From assembly GCA_947470205.1 (NCBI GenBank), contig CANISK010000036.1:1-10271 (forward strand): 10,271 bases of DNA. The letters run 5' to 3'. The number at the start of each line of letters is the position of its first letter. Position 1 is the stretch's first letter. The stretch is from Neisseriaceae bacterium. GTDB lineage: Bacteria > Pseudomonadota > Gammaproteobacteria > Burkholderiales > UBA11063. A model generated the notes under the pieces. It was not told the DNA's origin. It saw nothing but the letters and a program-made list of their open reading frames with translations, and did not search any database. The position numbers and the translations under genes are program-made. This document shows positions 1 through 6,235 of the stretch, in pieces.

Positions 1-1245
1 ATTATCAGTAATATGCTAGGCTCAGGAGTATTTATGTTACCTGTGAGCTTAGCTGCAATTGGTGGAGCGTCTCTCATTGGTTGGCTTGTTAGTATGGTTG
101 GAGTTATCGCTCTTGCCTTGGTGTTGGCAAAGTTATCTACACTTGTTCCAAATGGAGCAGGGCCATATGACTACGCTAAAGCTGGTTTTGGCAATTTTGT
201 GGGTTATCAAACCAATTACGCATATTCGATAGCCTCATGGATAGGTAACGTGAGTATGATTAGCGTTATTATTGGTTACTTGGGCAATATATCTCCATTC
301 TTTAACACACCATTTCATTCGGTATTACTACAAATTGCTATTATCTGGCTATTTATTATCCTAAATATATATGGTGCGAAAATTGTGAGTATTATTCAAG
401 GATTTTCTGTTTTTTTAGCACTTATCCCCATATTATTTGTTGCAATATTTGGTTGGATTTGGTTTGATGGCCATATTTTTATGGCATCTTGGAATGTCAC
501 TGGTAAATCAGTTTCATTTGCAGTGAATGCCTCATTTAATAATATAATGTGGGCATTTATTGGAATAGAGTCCGCATGTATAAGCTCTCATCTTATTAAA
601 AATCCGCAGAGAAATATACCACTTGCAACGATTTTTGGTGTAATAATTGTAACCGCAATTTATATCTCAACGTGCACTGTGATTATGGGTATAATACCCA
701 ATAATCAACTAATCGTATCAAATGCACCTTTTGCTGATGCATTAAATAAAATCTTAGGATTTGGTTTTGGTAAATTGGTATCTATTTGTGCTATTATTAA
801 CTGCTTGGGTTCTTTGGCTGGTTGGACGATGGTAATTGGACAAACCGCAAAAGCAGCCGCAAATGATGGATTATTTCCAAGGATATTTGCAAGAGCCAAT
901 AAAAGAGGTGTGCCAACATGTGGACTTATTATTATTGCAATGATTATGTCTATTGTGGTATTATTAACTATATCTGCCAATGCGCATGAGCAATTTGGTA
1001 AAATTATCACAATGTCTGTAATATTATACCTCATTCCATACATTTACTCTGGTTTTTCAATTATAGTTATTGGATATCACAAATTACCCAAAAAAACATA
1101 CATTATTAATGTGGGTCTTGGTATATTGGCGAGTTTATTTTGTCTATGGTCTATATTAGGCTCGGATAAACCAATTACTGTATGGGCATTTGTTGTTCTT
1201 ATGTCCTCAACCTTTTTCTACGCTTTTAACAAGTATAAACAATAA
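1..1245 (+). CDS. AdiC-like arginine/agmatine-type amino-acid antiporter (APC family), 5' end cut off by window
   Basis: An inner-membrane transporter of the APC superfamily, most like the arginine:agmatine exchanger AdiC. The frame is open from base 1 and runs 414 codons to a TAA; AdiC has 445 residues, so only about 20-30 N-terminal residues are missing. The first visible codons give an N-M-L-G-S-G-V-F motif, the unwound part of TM1, with the Asn that matches AdiC Asn22. Other AdiC substrate positions that I can align by motif are kept: W-I-G-N (Asn101), W-x-F-I-G-I-E (Trp202 and gating Glu208), the Trp of G-W-T (Trp293), and the Ser and Tyr of S-V-I-x5-P-Y (Ser357, Tyr365). Cys97 is replaced by Ser. 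Alternating hydrophobic stretches fit about 12 membrane helices. No amino-acid decarboxylase lies beside it in the window, so the exchanged pair is inferred from family only. Confident for family, moderate for substrate. Confidence 0.85.
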   Translation: MISNMLGSGVFMLPVSLAAIGGASLIGWLVSMVGVIALALVLAKLSTLVPNGAGPYDYAKAGFGNFVGYQTNYAYSIASWIGNVSMISVIIGYLGNISPFFNTPFHSVLLQIAIIWLFIILNIYGAKIVSIIQGFSVFLALIPILFVAIFGWIWFDGHIFMASWNVTGKSVSFAVNASFNNIMWAFIGIESACISSHLIKNPQRNIPLATIFGVIIVTAIYISTCTVIMGIIPNNQLIVSNAPFADALNKILGFGFGKLVSICAIINCLGSLAGWTMVIGQTAKAAANDGLFPRIFARANKRGVPTCGLIIIAMIMSIVVLLTISANAHEQFGKIITMSVILYLIPYIYSGFSIIVIGYHKLPKKTYIINVGLGILASLFCLWSILGSDKPITVWAFVVLMSSTFFYAFNKYKQ

Positions 1246-1290
1246 TTATAAATTTGATAATATTATGTGATATAGTCATTACACTCGTTA

Positions 1291-1330
1291 CGTCATTGCG
1301 AGACTTGATTTGTCAAGTCGTGGCAATCCA
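1291..1330. repeat. REP-like palindromic intergenic repeat
   Basis: An imperfect palindrome with outer arms ATTGC (1295-1299) and GCAAT (1323-1327), and perfect 7-bp inner arms GACTTGA (1302-1308) and TCAAGTC (1313-1319) around a 4-base loop. The flanks have the form CGTCATTGCGAG...GTGGCAATCCA, which resembles dispersed short palindromes I know from Rickettsiales and other host-associated bacteria. It sits between the antiporter and the ferredoxin gene and could also act as a terminator or mRNA-stability hairpin, although no clean T-run follows. Only one copy is in this window, so its dispersal is inferred. Confidence 0.6.
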
Positions 1331-1357
1331 TGTTTTACAATAAAGTAAATTATAACA

Positions 1358-1936
1358 ATGAATACTGATGCTCTAATAGAAGAAATAAATAACGCACTAC
1401 CGCAAACCCAGTGCACTAGATGTGGCTATCCATCATGTAAAGAATACGGAGCTGCAATAGTAAATGACAACACACCTATTAATCAATGCCCACCAGGTGG
1501 TGCCAGTGGAATTAAGACACTCGCATTCATTACAAACCAGCCAATAACGAAACTAAACGAAACACACGGCACAGAAAAACCAAAAACATTATGTATCATT
1601 GATGAAGATGCATGTATCGGTTGTACGTTGTGTATAAAAGCATGTCCAGTGGATGCGATAATTGGTAGTAATAAAATGATGCACACAGTGATTACAGATG
1701 AATGCACTGGGTGTGATTTATGTATCCCAGTGTGTCCAGTAGATTGCATCCATATTATTCAAGATGATAATTCAAATTGGTCTGCAGATAGAATAGAAAA
1801 AGCTAAATCAAGATACGAAGATAGAAATCATCGCATAAAAAACGAACAGGAAGAGCAGACAAGAAGAATGAGAGCAAAGAAATTAAACCCTACGAATTTT
1901 ATAAAGCCAACACAAGATGGTAAAATTTTTAAGTGA
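1358..1936 (+). CDS. rnfB: RnfB-like ferredoxin without membrane anchor
   Basis: A 192-residue iron-sulfur protein of the RnfB family, expected to pass low-potential electrons. Near the N-terminus is the RnfB 4Fe-4S domain with Cys19, Cys22, Cys27 and Cys44 in C-x2-C-x4-C-x16-C spacing, ending in a C-P-P-G-G motif. Then come two bacterial ferredoxin clusters: Cys86/89/92/96 and Cys116/119/122/126. The C-terminal third is highly charged and probably helical. The N-terminal hydrophobic helix that anchors RnfB in the Rnf complex is absent: the cluster domain starts at about residue 7. No rnfA, C, D, G or E gene is nearby. A solitary RnfB of this form is typical of betaproteobacteria, so it is probably a soluble ferredoxin partner and not part of a full Rnf pump. 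The ribosome site is weak. The end overlaps the next gene by 20 bases. Confidence 0.88.
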   Translation: MNTDALIEEINNALPQTQCTRCGYPSCKEYGAAIVNDNTPINQCPPGGASGIKTLAFITNQPITKLNETHGTEKPKTLCIIDEDACIGCTLCIKACPVDAIIGSNKMMHTVITDECTGCDLCIPVCPVDCIHIIQDDNSNWSADRIEKAKSRYEDRNHRIKNEQEEQTRRMRAKKLNPTNFIKPTQDGKIFK

Positions 1937-3650
1937 TAAAATACTCACAAATAATTTTATAAAATTACTAATATGCACGGTCGTGATAATAACATTTTGC
2001 GGAATATTTTCCACAGTACTTGCAAGTAATGATGCTAATTTCTACGCAATTATTTCCAAAAATATTTATATAAATAACGAATTTATGAATCTCACATTTA
2101 ATTATCAAGGTTGGCTAGACAAACCACATTTACAATTTTGGATAACAGCATTATCGTACAAATTATTTGGTGTACATGTATTTTCATATATACTACCAGG
2201 ATTTATATTTTATCTTCTGGGTGCTATTTACCTTTATTTATTTGCCACTCATTTATTTAAAAGTAAAGAGGTTGGGTTGTTATCAATGCTTATTTACCTC
2301 ACGTCTTTACATCTTATGTTATCCAGCATAGATGTAAGGCAAGAGGCATTTTTACTGGGTGAGATCATCCCTGCTTGTTATTATTGGTTTTTATATGATG
2401 AATGTAAGAACATAAATCTCAAATATCTTTTTTTGGGTGCATTTTTTAGCGCTCTTGCGCTTATGACCAAAGGGGTATTTTTAGTACTGATTATATTTAG
2501 TGGTATATTCACTTTATGGATAATAAACCAAACTTGGCACAAATTTATCTCAAAAAAATGGCTGTGTGCATTTTTATTGGTTGGACTTTTTACTCTACCG
2601 GAGCTCATATCACTATACATTCAATTTGATGCCCACCCTGAAAAGCTAGTATTTGGTAAAACTCATGTATCTGGAATAAAATGGTTTTTCTGGGATAGTC
2701 AATTTGGTAGATTTTTTAATAACGGACCAATAGTTAACTCAAATAAAAACACATACGCACATTATTTTTTCTTTATCCATACATTACTGTGGGCGCTTAT
2801 TCCATGGAGCATTGTTGCTATTTTTGCGCTATTTAATACCATAAAATCACTAAAATATGCCAAAGACACTCCAGAGCACCCAATAAGAAAAGAGGAAAGA
2901 AAGGCATATATCTATATATTGGGAACAATTGTCCCAATATTTATATTATTTAGTGCCACGAGTTTTCAGTTAGATCACTACACCAATATCATCATTCCCT
3001 TTATAGCAATTCTATGTGCAGATTTTTTATTTAATACCCTTACCAAACTAAGCCATCACCCTTTATTCAGAATACAAATTTGGTTATCATATATATTATG
3101 TATATTAATATCTATCGCAGTTTTTATATTATTTCATAAAGCTCTATTTGTATATTTCATCATTGCAACTCTAGGTATTATTATATGTTTTATACTCCTT
3201 GCTGGACATTACCCACTAACACGGTTAGTTTTATACTCAATATTTTCCGTATGCGTTATATTTGTTTTCATTGAAACTATCAATTCAAAATTATACTCAA
3301 AATATGATGTGGGGTATATGATAAATAAATACATTGTTAAGCAAAATAATACCTATTCATTCATTGATTATGATGTAAACTCACTGAGTTTAGAGTTTTA
3401 TACAAATACACATCACAAATATTACAGGATAAATGATAACAAACAATTAACCAAATTAAAAAAACCTTATTATCTTGTGATTGGCGCACAAAATTGGAGC
3501 AAAATATCTAACACCCCTCAATTTAAAAATGCTACGATTTTAAATACATTTAAATACATCAAACAAGAGAAATTTCCACAAACATTGTTAAATAATAATA
3601 CTAAAGAAAAAAATCTAGAAAATATAGATTTAATTTTAGTGAGTGAATAA
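1917..3650 (+). CDS. ArnT/PMT-type (GT39/GT83-like) integral-membrane glycosyltransferase
   Basis: A 577-residue polytopic membrane protein of the ArnT/PMT (GT-C) glycosyltransferase group, which moves a sugar from a polyprenyl-phosphate carrier onto lipid A, another glycan or a protein on the periplasmic face. After a first membrane helix (about residues 15-36) comes the first periplasmic loop with N-D-A-N-F-Y-A, where Asp39 is the likely catalytic acid of the family's D-x3-Y signature. K-P-H at 69-71 corresponds to the K-P-P/L part of ArnT. A second acidic motif, D-V-R-Q-E-A (139-144), is followed by L-M-T-K-G, also typical. About a dozen hydrophobic helices follow, then a soluble C-terminal domain of about 110 residues. 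The length is close to ArnT (about 550). The start lies inside rnfB, and no later in-frame ATG would keep the first helix. No Ara4N synthesis genes are visible, so donor and acceptor are unknown. Confidence 0.8.
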   Translation: MVKFLSDKILTNNFIKLLICTVVIITFCGIFSTVLASNDANFYAIISKNIYINNEFMNLTFNYQGWLDKPHLQFWITALSYKLFGVHVFSYILPGFIFYLLGAIYLYLFATHLFKSKEVGLLSMLIYLTSLHLMLSSIDVRQEAFLLGEIIPACYYWFLYDECKNINLKYLFLGAFFSALALMTKGVFLVLIIFSGIFTLWIINQTWHKFISKKWLCAFLLVGLFTLPELISLYIQFDAHPEKLVFGKTHVSGIKWFFWDSQFGRFFNNGPIVNSNKNTYAHYFFFIHTLLWALIPWSIVAIFALFNTIKSLKYAKDTPEHPIRKEERKAYIYILGTIVPIFILFSATSFQLDHYTNIIIPFIAILCADFLFNTLTKLSHHPLFRIQIWLSYILCILISIAVFILFHKALFVYFIIATLGIIICFILLAGHYPLTRLVLYSIFSVCVIFVFIETINSKLYSKYDVGYMINKYIVKQNNTYSFIDYDVNSLSLEFYTNTHHKYYRINDNKQLTKLKKPYYLVIGAQNWSKISNTPQFKNATILNTFKYIKQEKFPQTLLNNNTKEKNLENIDLILVSE

Positions 3651-3666
3651 AAAAGGATACTATCTA

Positions 3667-4473
3667 ATGGAACAAAACAAACAATATAAATTAATCGCAT
3701 TTGATATTGATGGTACCATATTAAGTCATGAGCACAAGGTATGCCCAGAATTAAAAATTGTAGTTGATAAACTGCACAAAATGGGATATATGTTTACTTT
3801 GGTATCCGCAAGGTTGCCAGATTCGGCCTTATATATTGCAAAAGACTTGGGACTTACAAAAGATGAATATATTATTCCATTAAATGGAGCATTTATCACT
3901 AATTATAAGCACGATATCATCTATAACAAATCATTTAATACCGATAGCTTTGATGTTCACTTAGATGCAATCAGTCCGAATATTGCGGTAAATTATTACT
4001 ATCAATTTGCTTGGCACGTATTAAGACCAAATGAAGTGACCAAACACGAACAAATAATGATTGGAGATACAAATTACACATATTACACAGATAAAATCAA
4101 TATTGCAAATAAAATCACCTTAATGGGTGAGTACGAAGATTTACTTCATGCCAAAAACACGCTTGCAAAACTAAACCCAAGTTTATTAATTGCATTTTCT
4201 CATCCAAAATATCTTGAAATAGCTCATAAAGATATATCAAAATATTCAGGGTTGACAGCATATGCTAATAAGTTAAACATCAATACATCTCAAATAATCG
4301 CATTTGGAGATGGTGAAAACGATATCGATATGTTATCTCACGTAGGACTTGGGGTGGCAATGGATAACGCATCCCCTCATGTTAAAACATTCGCCAAAGA
4401 CATAGCTCCACATCACTTAGAATCTGGAGTTGCTAAATATTTAACCAAATTAATTAACAATAATATTTTATAA
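3667..4473 (+). CDS. Cof-type HAD-superfamily phosphatase
   Basis: A cytoplasmic hydrolase of the HAD superfamily, Cof/YbiV-like subgroup (type C2B cap), 268 residues. Members dephosphorylate sugar phosphates, FMN or PLP, and the substrate cannot be read from sequence. Motif I is D-I-D-G-T with nucleophile Asp13 and Asp15. Motif II is the S-A-R triplet at Ser47. The motif III lysine is probably Lys192. Motif IV is G-D-G-E-N-D-I-D-M-L starting at residue 214, followed by the typical G-L-G-V-A-M-D-N-A stretch. I chose the ATG at 3667 because AAGGA (3653-3657) sits 9 bases before it. An in-frame GTG at 3643 would overlap the previous gene and has no such site. It follows the glycosyltransferase by 16 bases, which suggests one transcript. 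Confidence 0.9.
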   Translation: MEQNKQYKLIAFDIDGTILSHEHKVCPELKIVVDKLHKMGYMFTLVSARLPDSALYIAKDLGLTKDEYIIPLNGAFITNYKHDIIYNKSFNTDSFDVHLDAISPNIAVNYYYQFAWHVLRPNEVTKHEQIMIGDTNYTYYTDKINIANKITLMGEYEDLLHAKNTLAKLNPSLLIAFSHPKYLEIAHKDISKYSGLTAYANKLNINTSQIIAFGDGENDIDMLSHVGLGVAMDNASPHVKTFAKDIAPHHLESGVAKYLTKLINNNIL

Positions 4474-4486
4474 AGAAAATAATACC

Positions 4487-4864
4487 ATGCAAAATACCCA
4501 ACACAATGACAATTTTTTAAACCTCGTAGAAGAATGCCGACCATTTGTGAAAGAAATCAATGTGGATACTGCACATCGTAAACTTATAAATAATCAAAAT
4601 ATTAAGCTCATTGACGTAAGGGAAGACTACGAATGGAACCAGGGGCATTTACCAAATGCGATACATTTATCACGCGGGGTGATAGAGCGTGATATAGTAA
4701 AAATCATCCCAGATAAAAATGCTGAAATTATTCTTTACTGCGCTGGAGGGTTTAGATCAATACTGGCAGCCTATAATATTCAAAAAATGGGCTATACCAA
4801 TGTTGTATCCATGTCGGGTGGGATTAAAGACTGGATGCTCAATCAACATCCAGTTACTTATTAG
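4487..4864 (+). CDS. Single-domain rhodanese-like sulfurtransferase
   Basis: A 125-residue single rhodanese domain, probably carrying sulfane sulfur as a cysteine persulfide in the cytoplasm. The N-terminal I-D-V-R-E-x-Y-E-W and G-H-L-P-N-A motifs are the CH2A-type signature. The active loop C-A-G-G-F-R-S places catalytic Cys85 with Arg90 closing a six-residue loop, as in sulfur-transferring rhodaneses. The C-terminal S-G-G-I-x-D-W motif is standard. No signal peptide is visible. It is the last gene of the run that starts at rnfB, 13 bases after the HAD gene, with only a weak purine-rich ribosome site. Its final codons double as the left arm of a terminator hairpin. The sulfur acceptor is unknown. 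Confidence 0.9.
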   Translation: MQNTQHNDNFLNLVEECRPFVKEINVDTAHRKLINNQNIKLIDVREDYEWNQGHLPNAIHLSRGVIERDIVKIIPDKNAEIILYCAGGFRSILAAYNIQKMGYTNVVSMSGGIKDWMLNQHPVTY

Positions 4865-4887
4865 AGATGTATAAGTAACTGGATTTT
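4848..4887 (+). terminator. Hairpin terminator overlapping the rhodanese stop codon
   Basis: A perfect 14-bp inverted repeat: arms 4848-4861 and 4871-4884 around a 9-base loop, followed at once by a short T stretch (4884-4887). The left arm is the last coding triplets of the rhodanese gene, and the stop codon is in the loop. This is the layout of an intrinsic terminator for the rnfB-to-rhodanese run, though the stem is only moderately GC-rich and the T-run is short. Confidence 0.65.
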
Positions 4888-4932
4888 ATGAATAAAATAT
4901 ATTCACTTTTGAAGATATTTTATTCATAAAAT
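4883..4932. repeat. Perfect 18-bp AT-rich inverted repeat
   Basis: Arms 4883-4900 and 4915-4932 are exact reverse complements, with a 14-base spacer. Each arm holds a single G or C. The left arm begins inside the last bases of the preceding terminator stem, so the two structures cannot both be fully paired. The right arm lies where the -35 region of the downstream orphan gene's promoter would be. It could be an operator, or a terminator facing the other strand. Confidence 0.6.
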
Positions 4933-4947
4933 GAACATGCACCGAGA

Positions 4948-4953
4948 TATAAT
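4948..4953 (+). promoter_or_regulatory. -10 element for the orphan gene at 4988
   Basis: A perfect TATAAT, 34 bases before the start codon. No good -35 hexamer is found 16-18 bases upstream. That position falls in the right arm of the 18-bp inverted repeat, so the promoter may need an activator or be blocked by a repressor bound there. The call rests on the -10 only. Confidence 0.45.
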
Positions 4954-4987
4954 TAATTACTATTAAATAAATTTAAAGGAATTAATC

Positions 4988-5890
4988 ATGGGTGTCTCAA
5001 ACAACACAAATACAAAACTAACGAATATTCCAACAAACACAAAGAAACTAGTGCAACAAATAAAACAGCAAAACTCTCAACCACTGTTGCAAAAAAACAA
5101 TCAGAATTCCAATGCATCAACTTGGTTCGAACGCATGACATCGACAATTCAGGGGTGGTTTTCAGCTGCTGCTCAGTCTTGTGTTGCAGCTCCAAGAATT
5201 AAAACAGATCGCCTCACGGATTCAACAATAAAAACAAGCGCTAAGAACAACCATGCTGATGAGTATTTTACTGGGGCATTAAGATATGCTAAACTACCTT
5301 CACAGCTAAAGACAACCCCACCAATACAGCCAAGCTCAAAATCTGCAAGTGCCAATCAATCGCCAGAAGATATACTTAATCAGATATTGGGCATTGTAAA
5401 GCTGGCACAAGACTCAAAAAATACAAAAAATACAATAAATCGCATAATGCCAGAAAGTACCAAAAAGAAAGCACAACCTAATCTGAAAAGCAATAACGTA
5501 GCGTCAAAAAAGTACACTATTAAATCAGATCTTGCAGAATATACTCTAAAAAAACTAAAGATGTATTATGATAAATTTATAACTGGTAATAATTCTTTAA
5601 AGCTCCCAACTAATCCTGAATTTGATGAAGAGTGTCAAAAGTTATTAAATCAAATCGATCCTGAGATCCCATATAGCAAGGATGCATCCGAAAAAATAAT
5701 CACTAATGGAAACATGAGACCTGTAGAAGTAATGCATAAATTTCATAAACAGGATGGTCAAAAAATAACAAGATCTACAGAAATTGATGATAAGCAAATT
5801 TATGCAATTGATTTAAATCCTACAAGATCAAAAATTATAGGCATGCTTCTTAAATATTTTGCCACAAAAACAATAAAGATAAAAGCATAA
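4988..5890 (+). CDS. Unrecognised polar 300-residue protein beside the DnaA-box cluster
   Basis: I do not recognise a family. The start is well supported: AAAGGA (4975-4980) lies 7 bases before the ATG and a TATAAT lies upstream, so I take it as a real gene. There is no signal peptide and no clear membrane helix. Residues 1-45 are low-complexity and rich in Asn, Thr, Gln and Lys. Residues about 46-66 form a short amphipathic patch with W-F-E-R-M and I-Q-G-W-F-S-A-A-A. Residues about 70-170 are again polar, with many Ser, Thr, Pro and Lys. The more globular part is about 175-300, predicted helical by eye (Y-T-L-K-K-L-K-M-Y-Y-D-K-F), ending in a basic tail (K-Y-F-A-T-K-T-I-K-I-K-A). A disordered N-terminus plus a small C-terminal domain fits a secreted effector or a DNA-associated protein, but nothing in the sequence decides this. 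Confidence 0.7.
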   Translation: MGVSNNTNTKLTNIPTNTKKLVQQIKQQNSQPLLQKNNQNSNASTWFERMTSTIQGWFSAAAQSCVAAPRIKTDRLTDSTIKTSAKNNHADEYFTGALRYAKLPSQLKTTPPIQPSSKSASANQSPEDILNQILGIVKLAQDSKNTKNTINRIMPESTKKKAQPNLKSNNVASKKYTIKSDLAEYTLKKLKMYYDKFITGNNSLKLPTNPEFDEECQKLLNQIDPEIPYSKDASEKIITNGNMRPVEVMHKFHKQDGQKITRSTEIDDKQIYAIDLNPTRSKIIGMLLKYFATKTIKIKA

Positions 5891-5904
5891 GACAAATAAG
5901 ATCC

Positions 5905-5925
5905 TGTGGATAACTTTGTGGATAA
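5905..5925 (+). promoter_or_regulatory. Pair of perfect DnaA boxes
   Basis: Two exact TGTGGATAA 9-mers at 5905-5913 and 5917-5925, in the same orientation and 12 bases apart start to start. This spacing puts them on roughly the same helix face and allows cooperative DnaA binding. They lie just after the orphan gene's stop codon. Confidence 0.75.
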
Positions 5926-5943
5926 CTTAATAGAAAGCTAAAA

Positions 5944-5956
5944 TATCAATAGCTTA
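5944..5956 (+). promoter_or_regulatory. IHF consensus site
   Basis: TATCAA, four bases, then TTA, an exact match to the IHF consensus WATCAA-N4-TTR, 18 bases after the DnaA-box pair. IHF bends DNA at oriC, datA and DARS2 in E. coli. A single match in AT-rich DNA can arise by chance; the position next to the boxes raises its weight. Confidence 0.5.
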
Positions 5957-5980
5957 TTCTTAATCGAAAAAAATTTCCAA

Positions 5981-6025
5981 TGGGTCAACGCTCAGCATTT
6001 GCAGTGTTTATTGAGTGTTGTCCCA
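5981..6025. repeat. Imperfect dyad inside the DnaA-box region
   Basis: Arms 5981-5994 and 6012-6025 match as an inverted repeat at 12 of 14 positions, with one further A:T pair outside (5980 with 6026) and a 17-base centre. It is the most GC-rich part of the gap and contains no DnaA box. It may be a protein-binding site or an RNA hairpin of a short transcript. I cannot tell which. Confidence 0.5.
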
Positions 6026-6059
6026 TAATATTCAAGCATTTCAACCCACATACATCATC

Positions 6060-6068
6060 TGTGGATAA
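6060..6068 (+). promoter_or_regulatory. Perfect DnaA box
   Basis: An exact TGTGGATAA 9-mer standing alone, about halfway between the two box pairs and in the same orientation as the first pair. Confidence 0.7.
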
Positions 6069-6100
6069 CTAAATACAATATCAACAATTAATCCCCAATT

Positions 6101-6121
6101 TTATCCATCAGGTTATCCACA
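6101..6121 (-). promoter_or_regulatory. DnaA box pair in opposite orientation, one perfect and one degenerate
   Basis: TTATCCACA at 6113-6121 is exact. TTATCCATC at 6101-6109 matches at 7 of 9 positions. They are again 12 bases apart start to start, mirroring the pair at 5905-5925 with reversed orientation. The AT-rich stretch begins immediately after. Confidence 0.65.
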
Positions 6122-6175
6122 ATATCTGTTATTAACTATATTCATTACTAGTAAATCAAATACTTATTTAAAACT

Positions 6176-6181
6176 TATAAT
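6176..6181 (+). promoter_or_regulatory. Possible -10 element for map
   Basis: A TATAAT hexamer 54 bases before the map start codon, in very AT-rich DNA where chance matches are common. No convincing -35 hexamer lies 16-18 bases upstream. If used, the map-greB-dapD-lolB transcript would start next to the DnaA boxes, so DnaA could influence it. Confidence 0.3.
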
Positions 6182-6235
6182 CATATATTAAAATGCATGG
6201 TAAAATCATAATATTAATTTTACAAGGTCACTATA

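Larger units (their letters stand above)
5891..6235. other. Origin-like intergenic region with DnaA boxes, IHF site, dyad and AT-rich flank
   Basis: A 345-base gap holding four exact DnaA 9-mers (consensus TTATCCACA): 5905-5913, 5917-5925 and 6060-6068 read as TGTGGATAA on the + strand, and 6113-6121 reads as TTATCCACA. A degenerate box lies at 6101-6109. A GATC overlaps the left edge (5900-5903), an IHF consensus follows the first box pair, and bases 6122-6230 are very AT-rich, as in an unwinding element. These are the parts of a proteobacterial oriC, and also of DnaA-titrating or DnaA-reactivating sites such as E. coli datA and DARS. Against oriC: no dnaA, dnaN, gidA or rpmH is near, and genes on both sides point the same way. 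The locus must also hold the promoter of map. Confidence 0.6.

Noticed and set aside
705..1043. - strand open frame inside the antiporter gene
   Set aside because: The + strand carries conserved transporter motifs through the same bases.
1331..1357. TTTACA and TATAAC hexamers as a promoter for rnfB
   Set aside because: Their spacing is only 11 bases, too short for a sigma-70 promoter.
3643..3666. GTG start for the HAD phosphatase giving eight more residues
   Set aside because: It lies inside the preceding gene and has no ribosome site; the ATG at 3667 has AAGGA at good spacing.
4954..4975. TTAAT/TTAAA direct repeats resembling a PmrA-type box upstream of the orphan gene
   Set aside because: They lie downstream of the -10, and TTAA repeats are expected by chance in DNA this AT-rich.
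5980..6072. A 30-codon frame starting at an ATG inside the DnaA-box region
   Set aside because: No ribosome site, it runs through the dyad and a DnaA box, and the peptide shows no recognisable motif.
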